Assembly (NCBI GenBank): GCA_001898485.1
Contig: MKTY01000008.1
Span: 1-64,000 of the forward strand
Length of the DNA: 64,000 bases
Source: Sphingobacteriales bacterium 46-32
GTDB taxonomy: Bacteria > Bacteroidota > Bacteroidia > Chitinophagales > Chitinophagaceae
Reading direction: 5' to 3'
Below are positions 17,077-24,250 of the stretch, piece after piece (positions within the stretch are counted from its first letter, which is position 1; each line of letters opens with the position of its first letter). The position numbers were made by a program, and so were the translations under genes. Below the pieces are notes generated by a model. The model saw only the letters and a program-made list of their open reading frames with translations, was not told where the DNA came from and ran no database searches.

Positions 17077-17084
17077 CAAATATA
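17077..17084 (-). promoter_or_regulatory. Promoter -7 box TATATTTG of the phosphorylase gene
   Basis: Exact TAnnTTTG match on the minus strand, 19 nt before the ATG at 17057; no operator seen. Confidence 0.55.
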
Positions 17085-17106
17085 GGTTTTGCACTACAAT
17101 TGCCCG

Positions 17107-17919
17107 TTACTCTTTGGGGTACCGCGCAAACGATGCCGGCTCATCGGTGATCAGGTGCCGGTAAACCGGATGCGCCAGCACCTCTTCATACTCCATGAAG
17201 CGACCATTTACTTTTACCCGATGCCAAACCAGCCTGATACCATGACTGTAATCTACATACCAGTCAACATGACCTGTATAGAGCGGCTGAATAGGTTTGC
17301 CATCAGCACGATGCCAGCCGTAGATAGCCACCCGGTGACCCCTCTGACCCTGCAGCAGCCGGAGACTTACTACCACATCCTTCTTGATTCCCGCAATCAA
17401 TCCCTCTCGCCCCTGACGTTGTCCTTCTATGATAAGATGATGCTGCCACATAGTGGGTGTACTATCGCGGAAGGCATACATGGGCACCGGCTCCAGTTTT
17501 ACTTTCGCCGCATTATAAATAGCGTCTACCAGTCGTGGCGTAGGCAGATAGCAATGAAAACTATCTGCAATACGCTGCCCGGCCATTGGCGTAAGCGGTA
17601 TGCGGGCCCAGTTATCCGAAGGCCCGATTGCCAGATAGTCTGCGGTCACATAAAAAATAGCTGACAGTTTTTGCCCACTAACACTGTCTGTTATTAGCAC
17701 AGGCACTGGTACCAGCTTTCGTAACCGGTCGGGTATGTTGCCTGCCAGTATCTCCGAAGCGGCCAGTGAATCGCGCTGCTGCCAGCTCCAGGCAGCAGCC
17801 TTTGCATAAAAGGCAGCACCTGTAAGGGATTGGCCATGGCGGGCAATGGGCAGTTGCGGTCTGGAGCCAACACAGCCAGTAAGGAGTATCGCCAGGAGAA
17901 AAAAAGTGAATCGTTGCAT
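17107..17919 (-). CDS. Lipoprotein of unknown function
   Basis: 270-aa protein with a lipoprotein signal peptide: hydrophobic 5-13 and lipobox LTGC with Cys16. The mature part reads as a globular, mixed alpha/beta protein with no motif that I can assign; near the C-terminus it has HVDWYVDYSHGIRLVW and KVNGRFMEYEEVL. The DYSHGIRL block, with its conserved-looking Asp and His, hints at an enzyme or carbohydrate-binding fold, but I know no named family. It lies 49 nt upstream of the phosphorylase gene on the same strand and diverges from sucC. No clear promoter was seen upstream. Confidence 0.7.
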   Translation of the reverse strand: MQRFTFFLLAILLTGCVGSRPQLPIARHGQSLTGAAFYAKAAAWSWQQRDSLAASEILAGNIPDRLRKLVPVPVLITDSVSGQKLSAIFYVTADYLAIGPSDNWARIPLTPMAGQRIADSFHCYLPTPRLVDAIYNAAKVKLEPVPMYAFRDSTPTMWQHHLIIEGQRQGREGLIAGIKKDVVVSLRLLQGQRGHRVAIYGWHRADGKPIQPLYTGHVDWYVDYSHGIRLVWHRVKVNGRFMEYEEVLAHPVYRHLITDEPASFARYPKE

Positions 17920-17987
17920 GTATTAAAAATAGGTAAATGAACCGGCTGTGCACCCATTTTAAGACGTCAACCGAAGCCGAAATCACC

Positions 17988-17995
17988 TATCTTCG
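17988..17995 (+). promoter_or_regulatory. Promoter -7 box TATCTTCG of sucC
   Basis: TATCTTCG is a one-base variant of TAnnTTTG seen before several genes in this window. It ends 16 nt before the sucC ATG and lies downstream of an earlier in-frame ATG at 17937, so it supports the start at 18012. Confidence 0.5.
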
Positions 17996-18011
17996 CCGAA
18001 ATTTTTTGCTC

Positions 18012-19223
18012 ATGAATCTTCACGAATACCAGGCCAAAGAACTACTGAAGAAATATAATGTACCCGTACAGGAAGGTTTTGCCTGCACCAGTGTGCAGGA
18101 AGCAGAAGAAGCCTACCGCCAGATCAAAACACAAACGGGCAGCAAGTTTGCCGTAGTTAAAGCACAGATCCACGCCGGCGGGCGGGGAAAAGGAGCCATC
18201 AGGGAAAATGGCATGAATGGAGTAAAAGTAGCCAAGTCGCTTGAAGACGTTCAGGATATAGCCGGTAAACTGCTGGGCGGTACCCTGGTGACTATTCAAA
18301 CAGGTCCTGCCGGTAAAGTAGTCAACAAAGTGCTGGTAGCACAGGATATGTACTACGATGGCCCAAGCGAGCGTAAAGAATTTTATCTTTCTATACTGCT
18401 GGATCGCAGCAAGGGACAAAACGTGATCATGTACAGTACTGAGGGCGGTATGAATATTGAAGATGTGGCGCATGACACTCCCGAAAAAATATTTAAAGAG
18501 TGGGTTCACCCATCTGGCGGACTGCAGGCTTTCCAGGCGCGCAAGATCGCCTTTAACCTGGGACTGACCGGCGAAGCTTTCAAAAACTGTGTAAAGTTTG
18601 TAACCAATCTCTATAATGCTTATGTAGGTGCAGATTGCTCTATGCTGGAGATTAACCCCCTGTTCAAGGCATCTGACGATAAGATTATTGCAGTAGACTG
18701 CAAGATGAATCTCGATGACAATGCACTTACCCGTCATCCCGATCTCGCAGCGCTTCGCGATGTAACCGAAGAAGACCCTACAGAAGTAGAAGCCGGCAAA
18801 TACAATCTCAACTTTGTGAAGCTTGATGGCAATGTGGGTTGTATGGTAAATGGTGCCGGTCTGGCCATGGCCACCATGGATATGATCAAACTGAGTGGTG
18901 GTGAGCCTGCCAACTTCCTGGACGTAGGCGGTACAGCCAATGCTCAAACCGTGGAAGCTGGTTTTAAAATCATCATGAAAGATCCTGCGGTAAAAGCCAT
19001 CCTGATCAACATTTTTGGAGGTATCGTACGCTGCGACCGGGTAGCTGCAGGCGTTATTGAAGCCTATAAAAATCTCGGCAATATCAATATACCCATCATC
19101 GTGCGTCTGCAGGGCACCAATGCCGAAGAAGCAAAAAAACTGATCGACGAAAGCGGGCTGAAAGTACAAAGCGCGATTCTGCTGAGTGAAGCAGCTGAGC
19201 TGGTAAAAAAAGCCGTTGCTTAA
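18012..19223 (+). CDS. sucC: Succinate--CoA ligase (ADP-forming), beta subunit
   Basis: Beta subunit of succinyl-CoA synthetase in the TCA cycle (403 aa): converts succinyl-CoA and ADP to succinate and ATP together with SucD. The N-terminus MNLHEYQAKELLKKYNVPV and the block KAQIHAGGRGKG (ATP-grasp) are diagnostic; further marks are LEINPL, GLAMATMDMIK with GGEPANFLDVGGTA, and INIFGGIVRCD near the C-terminus. I take ATG 18012, not the in-frame ATG at 17937, because family members begin MNLHEYQ and the promoter box lies between the two. sucD is not adjacent, which differs from the sucCD operon of many bacteria but is common in this phylum. A strong terminator follows. Confidence 0.96.
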   Translation: MNLHEYQAKELLKKYNVPVQEGFACTSVQEAEEAYRQIKTQTGSKFAVVKAQIHAGGRGKGAIRENGMNGVKVAKSLEDVQDIAGKLLGGTLVTIQTGPAGKVVNKVLVAQDMYYDGPSERKEFYLSILLDRSKGQNVIMYSTEGGMNIEDVAHDTPEKIFKEWVHPSGGLQAFQARKIAFNLGLTGEAFKNCVKFVTNLYNAYVGADCSMLEINPLFKASDDKIIAVDCKMNLDDNALTRHPDLAALRDVTEEDPTEVEAGKYNLNFVKLDGNVGCMVNGAGLAMATMDMIKLSGGEPANFLDVGGTANAQTVEAGFKIIMKDPAVKAILINIFGGIVRCDRVAAGVIEAYKNLGNINIPIIVRLQGTNAEEAKKLIDESGLKVQSAILLSEAAELVKKAVA

Positions 19224-19244
19224 CTAATATAATCTCACTTCTTT

Positions 19245-19276
19245 AAAGCCCTGGCCTTCCGGTCAGGGCTTTTTTA
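19245..19276 (+). terminator. Rho-independent terminator after sucC
   Basis: AAGCCCTG-GCC ... GGT-CAGGGCTT forms a GC-rich stem around TTCC, followed by a T-run, 22 nt past the sucC stop. Confidence 0.85.
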
Positions 19277-19367
19277 CGTTTATAGCTGATAAAAACACCG
19301 TTGGTTTACCAGAAAAAAACGATAAAAATCTGTTGAAAAAGCGTTGGAAAGGGGGTACGGCGGGATG

Positions 19368-19375
19368 TAGCTTCG
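19368..19375 (+). promoter_or_regulatory. Promoter -7 box TAGCTTCG, 4 nt before the SymE-like ATG
   Basis: TAGCTTCG is followed by TAAC and then the ATG at 19380, the same 4-nt spacing seen at three other genes. It implies a transcript with almost no leader and supports ATG 19380 as the start. Confidence 0.5.
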
Positions 19376-19379
19376 TAAC

Positions 19380-19847
19380 ATGACAAGACCAGTTCATCAT
19401 TTACACGGAGTTTATTCTCTTGGCCTGATAGGCGTCAAGTACGTTCCCAAATCGAAGAAACCTGTACGCCCTCCCCGCAAGAGTGCCCGGCAGCGAATGC
19501 TCGAAGAGGAGCCTGTACTGGAAGCCGCCATTGATGTGGATCTAAAGCCCAGATCCCTCAAAATTCAGCCCTTAATTCGTTGCAGTCTGTTTAAGGATAC
19601 GCGGGTTCCCGAAATCCGTTTTAGTGGCAAATGGTTAGAAAAACTGGGTTTTACCGAAAAGAAACGGATCCGCATCCTGCCTTCTAAAGAACAGCTTATT
19701 CTTCAGCTCGAAGAGTTTGAAGATCCGGAGAATCCGGAAGGGGCCGTCTCTACAGAAAATGCTTTCTTTCTTCCACAGATAAGTCCGCATCCTATTGAGA
19801 ACCTGAAGGCCGGCGCATCAACAGCATGCGCCCCTTCAACTTCTTAA
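19380..19847 (+). CDS. SymE-like type I toxin family protein
   Basis: 155-aa protein whose residues about 76-110 match the SymE toxin domain: VPEIRFSGKWLEKLGF followed by a basic strand KRIRILPSKEQLILQL. SymE (E. coli) is an AbrB-like SOS-induced protein described as an RNA endonuclease or nucleoid-binding toxin, silenced by the antisense RNA SymR. This homologue carries an extra N-terminal region of about 70 basic residues (VPKSKKPVRPPRKS) and an acidic tail. It stands alone between terminated sucC and a candidate structured RNA. No antisense promoter is evident over its 5' end, so control by antisense RNA is unproven. Domain sure; toxicity inferred. Confidence 0.75.
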   Translation: MTRPVHHLHGVYSLGLIGVKYVPKSKKPVRPPRKSARQRMLEEEPVLEAAIDVDLKPRSLKIQPLIRCSLFKDTRVPEIRFSGKWLEKLGFTEKKRIRILPSKEQLILQLEEFEDPENPEGAVSTENAFFLPQISPHPIENLKAGASTACAPSTS

Positions 19848-19904
19848 AGTAATACACCTCCATCAACCCTTTACCACATACCCTTTACCTATAATTCAAC
19901 ATTC

Positions 19905-20027
19905 TTTATGAGACCGCTGGCTTCTAAACAGTGTTCCTGAATCCCAACTGGATAGCCCGGCAGAATCCGGTTCATTGCCTAACCAATACCATCCAGCGAT
20001 CTCATAAATGCTGCCGGGCTTTTTTTC
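19905..20027 (+). ncRNA. Candidate pseudoknotted structured RNA with its own terminator
   Basis: P1: TTTATGAGACCGCTGG (19905-19920) pairs with CCAGCGATCTCATAAA (19993-20008), 15 of 16 bases. Inside, P2: AACTGGAT (19946-19953) pairs with ATCCGGTT (19965-19972, one G-U), leaving an 11-nt loop. The first 10 nt of that loop, AGCCCGGCAG (19954-19963), are perfectly complementary to CTGCCGGGCT (20011-20020), which starts 2 nt after P1 and runs into TTTTTTT. So helices A-B-A'-B' interleave as a pseudoknot, and the last helix doubles as a terminator. A short ATTG/CAAT hairpin (19974-19987) is also possible. It lies 57 nt after the SymE-like gene and 74 nt before gluQRS. I do not recognise a named RNA family. 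Confidence 0.6.
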
Positions 20028-20099
20028 AGATAAAGAATCAGTACCCTTCCGTTGCTTTCAATAACACAAATGAAGTAAATTGCTTTATAACTATTTGTA

Positions 20100-21017
20100 T
20101 TGACAAGCTATCATAGTATCCGTGAATATCCATCCCGTATTCTTACCCGGCTGGCCCCTACTCCCAGCGGGTTCCTGCATCTGGGTAATATTCTTTCCTT
20201 TGCGCTCACCGCCTATTTTGCCGAACGTACCGGCGCCCGCATCCTGCTTCGCATCGATGACATGGATCAATTGAGAGTTGAAAAAAAGTATGTAGACGAT
20301 ATTTTCGACACATTAGCTTTTATGGGGCTGCCATGGGATCAAGGACCGGCAAATTATACAGATTATGCACAGCAGCATACCCAACGGCTGCGTATGCCGC
20401 ATTATGAGCAGGCTTTAACACAGCTGGCAGAGGCAGGTCATATTTTTGCCTGTACCTGCTCACGCTCGCAACTGGCCCAACTGCCAGCGGGCAGCGGATA
20501 CCCCGGCACCTGTGAGCATAAAAAACTGCCGCTCGATACACCTGATGCCAGCTGGCGCATCAAAACATATAAGAACAGGACATTAACCGTACAGCGTCTG
20601 GGCACATCGCCCGTCAGTCTGCCACTACCTGCATCCATGCATGGTTTTGTAGTCCGGAAAAAAGATGGCGACCCGGCTTATCAGCTTACATCGCTTCTCG
20701 ATGATCAACTGGCAGGAACTGATCTGATTGTACGGGGCATCGATCTCTGGCCCAGCACCTGGGCACAACTCTACCTGGCAAGCCTGCTGCGGATACAAAG
20801 CTTTGAAGAAACAAGCTTTATTCACCATCCCTTGTTGTTGGGAACAATGGGGCAAAAACTCAGCAAATCTGCCGGCGATACCTCTATCCTTCAACTGCGT
20901 CAGATGGGCTGGTCAACTGCTGAGATTTATACACAGATCACTTCGCTGCTGGGATTTGAAAAGAAAGCCGGCAGCTGGCAGGAACTGGCTATGCTGGCAA
21001 CACGGTTGTTTGCATGA
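20100..21017 (+). CDS. gluQRS: Glutamyl-Q tRNA(Asp) synthetase
   Basis: Truncated glutamyl-tRNA-synthetase homologue (305 aa) lacking the anticodon-binding domain; such proteins attach glutamate to the queuosine base of tRNA(Asp). Marks: RLAPTPSGFLHLGN (HIGH motif), the Zn-type Cys cluster ACTCSR...YPGTC, IVRGIDLW, and KLSKSAGD (KMSKS). Start chosen at TTG 20100: the frame has a stop at 20088-20090 and no ATG or GTG before the HIGH motif, and TTG gives the usual short lead of about 20 residues. It follows the candidate structured RNA by 74 nt, so that RNA might be its leader. QueA, another queuosine gene, is at 42992. Confidence 0.88.
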   Translation: MTSYHSIREYPSRILTRLAPTPSGFLHLGNILSFALTAYFAERTGARILLRIDDMDQLRVEKKYVDDIFDTLAFMGLPWDQGPANYTDYAQQHTQRLRMPHYEQALTQLAEAGHIFACTCSRSQLAQLPAGSGYPGTCEHKKLPLDTPDASWRIKTYKNRTLTVQRLGTSPVSLPLPASMHGFVVRKKDGDPAYQLTSLLDDQLAGTDLIVRGIDLWPSTWAQLYLASLLRIQSFEETSFIHHPLLLGTMGQKLSKSAGDTSILQLRQMGWSTAEIYTQITSLLGFEKKAGSWQELAMLATRLFA

Positions 21018-21035
21018 TTTTATTCTCTTTTACTG

Positions 21036-21043
21036 CAACTTTG
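21036..21043 (+). promoter_or_regulatory. Promoter -7 box CAACTTTG, 4 nt before the ATG
   Basis: CAACTTTG (one base off TAnnTTTG) ends 4 nt before ATG 21048; a TTTG that could be the -33 element lies at 21009-21012, 23 nt upstream. Confidence 0.45.
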
Positions 21044-21047
21044 CACC

Positions 21048-21512
21048 ATGTCCGGTTTACTACAATCCATGACCGCTGAGCAGTTTCTATTCTTTACAGA
21101 AACGGCTATCCCCTTATTTGCCCGTAACAAAATACAGAATGGCGACTGGCCGGCAGAAACAGCAACAGAAAATGCAACGAAAGCATTTCAGCAACTCCTC
21201 CCAAACGGAAAGCATACGCCCGGCCATTTCTTTTACAGCATCATTTATCAGCAACAGATGGTGGGTTATTGCTGGTATGCTATTGAAAACAGCGCTCCGC
21301 ACACTCTTTATCTTTATGAAATCTGGATTCAGGATAACAAACGCGACCTCGGACTTGGCTCTTCCGTAATGCAGGAATTAGCGGCCATTGGCCGAGAGCA
21401 GGGCGTGTCACATATCCGCTTACACGTATTTGGCATCAATCAGCGCGCCCTGCCTTTTTATGAGCGGCTGGGGTTTAAGGTAACAGATTATCAGCTCGCC
21501 CTCACATTATAA
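21048..21512 (+). CDS. GNAT-family N-acetyltransferase
   Basis: 154-aa acetyltransferase of the GNAT fold, which moves an acetyl group from acetyl-CoA to an amine; the substrate is unknown. The C-terminal half carries the family core: LYEIWIQDNKRDLGLGSSVMQEL (acetyl-CoA-binding loop, about 95-115), then HIRLHVFGINQRALPFYERLGFKV, the usual motif B. It starts 30 nt after gluQRS but has its own promoter box, so it may be both read through and started separately. A second, unrelated GNAT gene lies at 23529. Confidence 0.88.
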   Translation: MSGLLQSMTAEQFLFFTETAIPLFARNKIQNGDWPAETATENATKAFQQLLPNGKHTPGHFFYSIIYQQQMVGYCWYAIENSAPHTLYLYEIWIQDNKRDLGLGSSVMQELAAIGREQGVSHIRLHVFGINQRALPFYERLGFKVTDYQLALTL

Positions 21513-21587
21513 ACCTACTGCCAGCCAACATTCATACGCCTTTATGCAATTCATGACATAGCCGCATCTGGTTAATAAACCACTGCT

Positions 21588-23498
21588 ATGACACGATTGC
21601 TGACCACAGTTCTATGCCTTTGTGCCGTCAATTTTCTTGCTGCCCAAAAAAACACGGTCAATATTCCTTCGCGGATAAATAAAGTAACCGTTTTTCAAAA
21701 GGGAGCACAGATTGAGCGCCTGGCCAGCCAGACCCTGCAGCCGGGAAAATATACCCTTGTATTCAACGGACTCTCCTCACAGCTGGAAGACCAAAGCATT
21801 CAACTGAAAGCCGAAGGAAAAATCACTGTACTCTCTGTAACACGCCAACAGAATTTTATCAAACAGCAACAGGTAAATGACCAGATAAAAGAGCAGGAAC
21901 AGCAGCAGCAGGACTGGATAGAAAAAATTGCCGCAGAAGATAATCTGAAAACAGTACTGGACCAGGAGGAGCAATTGCTGCTAAAAAATCAACAGATAAA
22001 AGGCGAGCAGGCCACGCTGAAGGCAACTGAACTGAAAGAAGCGGCCGATTTTCAGCGCAACCGGCTCACAACGCTTTATAAAGAACGGAGTGATGTGCTG
22101 GCACGTAAAGCCCGGCTACAGGCATCTCTTCAGAAAACCGTGCAGCAGCTGACAGCCCTGCATCAGAAAAAAGATCTGTCAACAAGCGATATACTGGCCA
22201 CAGTAGAAATAAAAGAAGCCGGCCCGATAAAATTTAAGCTGAGCTACCTGGTAAAAGAGGCTTACTGGCAGGCGGCCTATGATATACGTGTTGCCAATAT
22301 CACCCAGCCGCTGGCCCTGCAAATGAAAGCAATCATCAGTCAGCATTCAGGCGAAGACTGGCAGGAAGTTAAGCTGTCACTCTCTTCGGGCAATCCGCAG
22401 CAAAACGGCGAAAAGCCTGTAATGAGTCCCTGGCCTTTGCGGTTTTATTATCCGGAACCAGCTTCGATCCGCATTCGGGGTATTTCTTCTATTGCTTCCG
22501 GCAACAACACGGGTATGACGACCATAAGTGGTGTGGTGACCGGACCGGATGGTCTGCCCCTGGGTTTTGCCTCCGTTATGGGCAAGGGTTCATCGGCAGG
22601 TACTACTGCCGATGAGCGGGGACTCTTTACGCTCAATTTACCCGCTTCAGTGAGTACAATTGTAGTAAGTTCTGTCGGCTATAACAGTACCGAGATCGCC
22701 GCTAAACCTGGTTTTAACCGCATTATGCTCCAACCCTCTTCTGCTGAGCTGAGTGAAGTGGTCGTCACGGCGCTGGGAATAAACCGCAGTGGCGATTATA
22801 GCTATGAACCGGATGATTGGCGCGGCAAATCCAATCGCACTACACGCAAACAGGCCCCCACTGGTATTTTAACGAATGTAAATTATCAGCCCACCACCAC
22901 TGTCTTTGAAATACAGGAGCCCTTTAGCGTACCCAGCGACAGTCAGCAGTATCGTGCACATATCCAGGATTTTGATGTGCCCGCCGTTTATGAATACTAT
23001 GCCGCTCCCAAACTGGATCCTTATGCTTACCTCACTGCAAAAGTCAGCAACTGGCAGGAGCTGAATCTTATTTCCGGAGAAGCCAGTTTGTTTTTCGAGG
23101 GCAGCTTCCTGGGCAATTCATGGCTTGATCTCAATAATGCCGATGATACGCTGCAATTATCATTAGGTCGCGATAATGGCATTCAACTCAAACGAACATT
23201 GCTCAAAGAGTTCAGCACCAAAAAACTGCTGGGCAGTAATCGTACAGATACCCGCCAGTACGAAATCACCGTGCGCAACAATAAGCAATACCCGGTTAAT
23301 ATCGTTGTGGAGGATCAGTTTCCGGTTTCTACATCCAAAGACATTGAAATAGATCGTGTAGGAGACAAATCAGGCAAACTGGATGAAGAAACCCAACAGG
23401 TCACCTGGCAATTGCAACTGGAGCCCCGCAAAGATGCGGCTGTACGTATAGGCTACTCCGTTAAATATCCCAAAAACAAAGTGGTGCGACTGGATTAA
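21588..23498 (+). CDS. MuiA/DUF4139-family protein with inserted CarboxypepD-like domain
   Basis: 636-aa secreted protein (signal peptide 1-19, ending FLAAQ). Residues about 28-125 fit DUF4140 (RINKVTVFQKGAQIER...), followed by a long Gln/Glu-rich coiled coil (about 85-195) and DUF4139 (about 200 to the end, GPIKFKLSYLVKEAYW...). This is the mucoidy-inhibitor MuiA family, function unknown. Within DUF4139, residues about 311-395 are a carboxypeptidase-regulatory-like module: GVVTGPDGLPLGFASV, a glycine turn and STIVVSSVGYN, ending LSEVVVTALGI, which is how TonB receptor N-domains look. The insertion shows no frameshift or stop. The protein is probably periplasmic or envelope-bound. Confidence 0.85.
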   Translation: MTRLLTTVLCLCAVNFLAAQKNTVNIPSRINKVTVFQKGAQIERLASQTLQPGKYTLVFNGLSSQLEDQSIQLKAEGKITVLSVTRQQNFIKQQQVNDQIKEQEQQQQDWIEKIAAEDNLKTVLDQEEQLLLKNQQIKGEQATLKATELKEAADFQRNRLTTLYKERSDVLARKARLQASLQKTVQQLTALHQKKDLSTSDILATVEIKEAGPIKFKLSYLVKEAYWQAAYDIRVANITQPLALQMKAIISQHSGEDWQEVKLSLSSGNPQQNGEKPVMSPWPLRFYYPEPASIRIRGISSIASGNNTGMTTISGVVTGPDGLPLGFASVMGKGSSAGTTADERGLFTLNLPASVSTIVVSSVGYNSTEIAAKPGFNRIMLQPSSAELSEVVVTALGINRSGDYSYEPDDWRGKSNRTTRKQAPTGILTNVNYQPTTTVFEIQEPFSVPSDSQQYRAHIQDFDVPAVYEYYAAPKLDPYAYLTAKVSNWQELNLISGEASLFFEGSFLGNSWLDLNNADDTLQLSLGRDNGIQLKRTLLKEFSTKKLLGSNRTDTRQYEITVRNNKQYPVNIVVEDQFPVSTSKDIEIDRVGDKSGKLDEETQQVTWQLQLEPRKDAAVRIGYSVKYPKNKVVRLD

Positions 23499-23516
23499 AG
23501 ACTGTAAACACTGAAT

Positions 23517-23524
23517 TAGCTTTG
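23517..23524 (+). promoter_or_regulatory. Promoter -7 box TAGCTTTG, 4 nt before the ATG
   Basis: Exact TAnnTTTG match ending 4 nt before ATG 23529; the preceding stop is at 23498. Confidence 0.55.
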
Positions 23525-23528
23525 CAAC

Positions 23529-24011
23529 ATGGAAATAAAGATTCGTCCCATAGCACCCGGCGACAATCCTTCGCTGGCCCGTATCATACGCGATTCGCTG
23601 TCAGAGTTTGGTGCCAATAAACCAGGCACGGTTTATTATGATCCTACCACTGACCATTTATATGAATTATTCCGTGAGCCGCGATCCGGCTATTTTGTTG
23701 CAGAACAGGATGGACAGTTGCTGGGTGGTGCCGGCATTTTTCCTACAGCAGGTCTGCCTGCCGATACCTGCGAGCTGGTGAAAATGTATTTGGTGCCCGC
23801 AGCACGGGGCAAAGGTCTTGGCCGCATGTTAGTAGATCACAGTATGGAACAGGCCAGGTCTGCCGGTTTTTCGCAGGTATATCTTGAAACCATGCCCGAA
23901 CTGAAACAGGCACTCGCCATGTATGCACGCCTTGGGTTTGAATATATAGATCAGCCAATGGGAAATTCCGGCCACACCGGCTGCAGCCTTTGGATGCTTC
24001 GTACACTTTAA
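23529..24011 (+). CDS. GNAT-family N-acetyltransferase
   Basis: 160-aa GNAT acetyltransferase, substrate unknown. Marks: ELVKMYLVPAARGKGLGRMLVDHSM (the acetyl-CoA pyrophosphate loop R-G-K-G-L-G near residue 97) and VYLETMPELKQALAMYARLGFEYI (C-terminal family block). Full length for the family. It starts 30 nt after the MuiA-like gene but has its own leaderless-type promoter, and it is followed by a perfect 11-bp terminator hairpin. No functional link with the neighbours is evident. Confidence 0.9.
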   Translation: MEIKIRPIAPGDNPSLARIIRDSLSEFGANKPGTVYYDPTTDHLYELFREPRSGYFVAEQDGQLLGGAGIFPTAGLPADTCELVKMYLVPAARGKGLGRMLVDHSMEQARSAGFSQVYLETMPELKQALAMYARLGFEYIDQPMGNSGHTGCSLWMLRTL

Positions 24012-24013
24012 AT

Positions 24014-24047
24014 AAAACGGGTGCAGCCGATGCCGCACCCGTTTTAT
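24014..24047. terminator. 11-bp perfect terminator hairpin
   Basis: AAAACGGGTGC (24014-24024) and GCACCCGTTTT (24035-24045) are exact inverted copies, starting 3 nt after the acetyltransferase stop. The A and T ends on both sides would let it act in either direction. Confidence 0.85.
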
Positions 24048-24062
24048 TATAGAAAAATCATA

Positions 24063-24240
24063 TCGCAAAGGCGCAAAGCGAATTAAGGACGCAAAGGCGC
24101 AAAGCAGATGAAGGACGCAAAGCGGATGAAGAACGCAAAGAAATCATTAGCACACCAACATATTAGCAAATCAGCACATTCCGGTCCTATCTTCAAATTT
24201 TCAAATCTTCAAATCGCCAATAGCACATTCTATTTCGCAC
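24063..24240. repeat. GCAAAG-type tandem words and an AGCACA/CAAAT repeat cluster
   Basis: 24063-24142 repeats GACGCAAAG/GGCGCAAAG words with AAT/GAT-GAAG spacers about six times. 24147-24182 holds CATTAGCACACCAACATATT and AATCAGCACATTC, relatives of the repeat at 50344-50381 and 50676-50696. 24190-24222 repeats TCTTCAAAT. No gene lies here. Such mixtures of short repeats are typical of intergenic gaps in this group. Confidence 0.75.
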
Positions 24241-24250
24241 ATCATTTACA

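Noticed and set aside
17937-18011. N-terminal extension of sucC
   Set aside because: The -7 box lies inside it and the family begins at MNLHEYQ.
19905-20027. Known small RNAs (SRP RNA, 6S RNA, tmRNA, tRNA) for the structured element
   Set aside because: No SRP apical loop, no 6S central bubble, no tRNA-like T arm (GTTCRA) or CCA end.
24063-24142. Possible CRISPR array
   Set aside because: Units are about 9-20 nt, unequal and without unique spacers; no cas genes nearby.
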